DNA of 64,000 nucleotides. Origin: Patiriisocius marinus. GTDB lineage: Bacteria; Bacteroidota; Bacteroidia; Flavobacteriales; Flavobacteriaceae. Under the pieces are notes generated by a model. That model was given only the letters and a program-made list of their open reading frames with translations. It was not told the DNA's origin and did no database searches. Where the stretch lies: the NCBI RefSeq assembly GCF_008974325.1, contig NZ_BKCG01000001.1, positions 620,001 to 684,000 of the forward strand, in the 5' to 3' direction. A program made the translations under genes and the position numbers. Below, in pieces: positions 61,826 to 64,000 of this stretch (position 1 is its first letter; each line of letters opens with the position of its first letter).

Positions 61826-62740
61826 ATGAAAAAACTACTAATTATTGCAACTGGGGTATCTCTATTATTGTATGGATATTCTGGGCATTCACAGGAAAAC
61901 ACGAGACAACAGGTAAATTATTTAAATATTAGTCCTGAAAATCAAACAATTACCGCGCCAGTCAATAGTTTGGTGACAGTATATGCTGCAGTATATTATC
62001 ATTCTCTTTGGAATAATTGTTATGCTAATTGTGATATAGCTTACGTTAGCAGTAATAATGGTTTTGTCTCACTCAACTATAATAATAGTATTTTATCGTC
62101 CAATGAAACAAGAATTGCGACAATGAACTTTCAAAATTCAGTTCCAGAAACAGAAACTTATTATTTCAATTATTCATGGTTTGACAGTTGTGGATATTCG
62201 GGAAATAGCGTCTATTCTGTAACAATTATTTATGAAGATAATTGCATTTCAGATTTAGATATTACCGCTAACGTAACTTCAAATCAAACAGATATTCAAG
62301 ATGCATCTGTTACTATTACTGCAACAAATAAAATATTCAACACTGCACATGCAGAATATGATGCTGGTACTGCTGTAATATTAAATCCAGGTTTCGAAGC
62401 TTTAGAAAACTCTACTTTTGAAGCTTATATTGAAGGTTGTTCTAATACGCTTGCTCCATCGACAAATAATACAAGCACCAATAAAAGTGAGTTTGGTAAT
62501 TCCTTTAATGTATCACTAGCACCTAACCCTTCTCAAGGAGCGTTTAAGGTGAAAATTGATAAGGATTTAAAAACCATTAATTATAGTCTTTATGATTTTA
62601 GTGGAAATACTATTGTAAGTGATTCTTTAGAAAACACAAACTCATTTACAATTAATAAAAATGGTTTACCAAAAGGGATCTATCTATTAAAAATAGAATC
62701 TAATGAGGGAGTTATGACTAAAAAAGTTATAATTAATTAG
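61826..62740 (+). CDS. T9SS-secreted protein with 3-coathanger module
   Basis: A 304-residue exported protein: signal peptide (about 1-22), an immunoglobulin-like or beta-rich domain with four cysteines (25-150), a 3-coathanger module (ITATNKIFNTAHAEYDAG, LNPGFEALENSTFEAYIEGC) and a type A T9SS sorting domain (VSLAPNPSQGAFKVKIDK ... KVIIN). Its start is 1 base after the stop of the tail-fibre-like gene, so the two are translated together and perhaps act together at the cell surface. It is followed by a strong terminator. Confidence 0.8.
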   Translation: MKKLLIIATGVSLLLYGYSGHSQENTRQQVNYLNISPENQTITAPVNSLVTVYAAVYYHSLWNNCYANCDIAYVSSNNGFVSLNYNNSILSSNETRIATMNFQNSVPETETYYFNYSWFDSCGYSGNSVYSVTIIYEDNCISDLDITANVTSNQTDIQDASVTITATNKIFNTAHAEYDAGTAVILNPGFEALENSTFEAYIEGCSNTLAPSTNNTSTNKSEFGNSFNVSLAPNPSQGAFKVKIDKDLKTINYSLYDFSGNTIVSDSLENTNSFTINKNGLPKGIYLLKIESNEGVMTKKVIIN

Positions 62741-62777
62741 TAAAATATCTAAAAAAAAAGAAAAAGGGAGATTATAT

Positions 62778-62805
62778 AGCCGTGGTGAAAACCACGGCTT
62801 TTTTG
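62778..62805 (+). terminator. Rho-independent terminator after the T9SS operon
   Basis: Perfect 9-base stem AGCCGTGGT (62778-62786) and ACCACGGCT (62791-62799) with a 4-base loop and a seven-T run. Confidence 0.92.
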
Positions 62806-62939
62806 TGAATTAAATAAATATTCAAAATCAAATTAGTTGCCCACACTTATACAAAACATAAACACATCCACACAGTTGCTATTTTGTGTTATCTATTATT
62901 ACTCTAGATTTAAAGAACTAATCTTTAAAATTTAATGAT

Positions 62940-64000
62940 ATGAAACAAAAACTCACTCTCCTATTAATGCTACTTTTTTGTGCTATTTTTTATAGCCAAG
63001 CACAAATAGATAATAGTGCGCAACAATATAACACGTTACTCAATGAATATATTGATAATAATTTGAAAGATTATGATTTAGAAAAATTGACCGATAGAGA
63101 AATATCAGGTATAAAATCATCCTTAAGAAATACATATAAATCACAAAATAATATTAGTATAAAAAACAACACTAGTAAAATTGTTAATGGCTTTAATACT
63201 TTTCCTTTAGAAAATTCACTAATTGCCGCTCCTATTTTAGTTGGTGAATTATTTGAAAACAGCTGCGGTATTACGTTTGATTACGATACGTATTCGTCTA
63301 GTGTAACAAATGGTCTAACACAACAAAGTCTAGGTAGTTTCACAAATTCCAATAATCAATATATACCTTTTAACTCTGGTATGATTTTATCAACAGGTTT
63401 TATTGAAAATGCAGATGGATCAAACTTAAATCCAATTGGAAACGAATTCTCTGATGGAGGACCTGCATCTGGTGCTTGGGACAATTATTTCGATCCATTT
63501 ATTACTGAATTTGGAGAATTTAACTCTGGTTATCATAATGGTACTACAATTAAGTTTGATATAACTCCTGAGACTAATCATATTTCATTTGATTATATAT
63601 TTTTATCAGAAGAATATAACCAATATTATGAATGTAACATTGCAGATGTATTCGTATTTATTTTAGAAGATAATGAGGACTCAAATGTAGAACCAGTTAA
63701 TATGGCTGTATTACCAGGTACTAATACTCCTGTGCAAGTAACAACAGTCCACCCAAATATTTTTCAAGTAAATAATGCCAATAGTCCTGGCAACTGTAAT
63801 GCTGTTAATGCGCAATTTTTTTCTCATTATAACTGGAATCCTCCTTTTAATCCAGGTCCAAATCCATTTAATACAGTTTCTCCTGGTTTATCTCCTACAA
63901 TTTTTGATGGTCAGACCATAGAATTAACAGCTGAAGCTATGGTAATACCTAATAGAAGTTATACTATAACTCTTGCAATTGCAGATTATCTTGATCAGAG
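62940..64000 (+). CDS. Choice-of-anchor L surface protein, 5' part
   Basis: Begins at ATG 62940 and runs off the right edge after 353 codons. A signal peptide (MKQKLTLLLMLLFCAIFYSQAQ) is followed by a leader of about 70 residues and a choice-of-anchor L domain: YIPFNSGMILSTGFIENADG, ISFDYIFLSEEYNQYYEC and DVFVFILEDNEDS are the signature segments. Proteins with this domain normally end in a sorting domain, in this phylum usually T9SS type A or B, which would lie outside the window. Likely a large secreted or surface adhesin-like protein. Confidence 0.85.
   Translation, partial: MKQKLTLLLMLLFCAIFYSQAQIDNSAQQYNTLLNEYIDNNLKDYDLEKLTDREISGIKSSLRNTYKSQNNISIKNNTSKIVNGFNTFPLENSLIAAPILVGELFENSCGITFDYDTYSSSVTNGLTQQSLGSFTNSNNQYIPFNSGMILSTGFIENADGSNLNPIGNEFSDGGPASGAWDNYFDPFITEFGEFNSGYHNGTTIKFDITPETNHISFDYIFLSEEYNQYYECNIADVFVFILEDNEDSNVEPVNMAVLPGTNTPVQVTTVHPNIFQVNNANSPGNCNAVNAQFFSHYNWNPPFNPGPNPFNTVSPGLSPTIFDGQTIELTAEAMVIPNRSYTITLAIADYLDQ

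Noticed and set aside
1-64000. CRISPR arrays, tRNA or rRNA genes and insertion sequences.
   Set aside because: I looked on both strands and saw no regularly spaced repeats, no cloverleaf with CCA-type end, no rRNA segments and no transposase frames with terminal repeats.

Overview
The window is AT-rich, densely coded chromosomal DNA from a marine-type member of the Bacteroidota, most likely Flavobacteriaceae. Evidence: several secreted proteins end in type IX secretion (T9SS) sorting domains; recognisable promoters have a TAnnTTTG -7 element and Shine-Dalgarno sequences are weak; there is a bifunctional OlsF ornithine-lipid synthase; and the housekeeping set (mfd, metG, tex, recQ, fbp, aspartate kinase) is Bacteroidota-like. 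I see no rRNA, tRNA, CRISPR, insertion sequence or prophage.

Layout. 1-12 kb: tail of mgtE, then small metabolic and accessory genes (FAD monooxygenase with a DnaJ-like Cys-rich N-terminus, Nudix, thioesterase, cupin, 2-hydroxyacid dehydrogenase, ArsR regulator plus DUF1304), then olsF, aspartate kinase, an acetyltransferase and, divergently, fbp. 12.2-15.6 kb: a compact signalling cluster of a coiled-coil protein, a Roadblock-like protein, a Rab/Ras-like small GTPase and a hybrid histidine kinase whose receiver has lost its phospho-accepting Asp. 16.3-22.1 kb: the four-gene ligase-associated DNA repair operon (exonuclease, ATP-dependent ligase, Lhr helicase, PdeM). 22.2-30.8 kb: minus-strand block of secreted proteins, including a 1665-residue M43-type metalloprotease. 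30.9-33.4 kb: a TPR-containing NarL-type two-component system facing that block, with two near-identical palindromes placed at the same distance from likely promoters of two of the secreted-protein genes. 33.4-50.4 kb: housekeeping genes plus a DUF1800/DUF1501 pair. 50.5-59.7 kb: AraC regulator, small secreted proteins, a membrane-bound TPR-LuxR regulator, recQ and a TPR-LytS/LytTR two-component system. 59.9-64 kb: a second set of exported surface proteins, ending in a choice-of-anchor-L protein that runs off the window.

Recurring theme. TPR-type membrane sensors (three, with different outputs) sit beside exported tail-fibre-like and T9SS proteins in two separate places, which suggests surface-protein modules under dedicated sensory control. 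The best candidates for new biology are the GTPase/pseudo-receiver cluster, the palindrome-controlled secreted-protein locus, and a 9-base word (TTCGGAAAT) that occurs 15 times in the window, far more than base composition predicts, and is absent from the secreted-protein regions.
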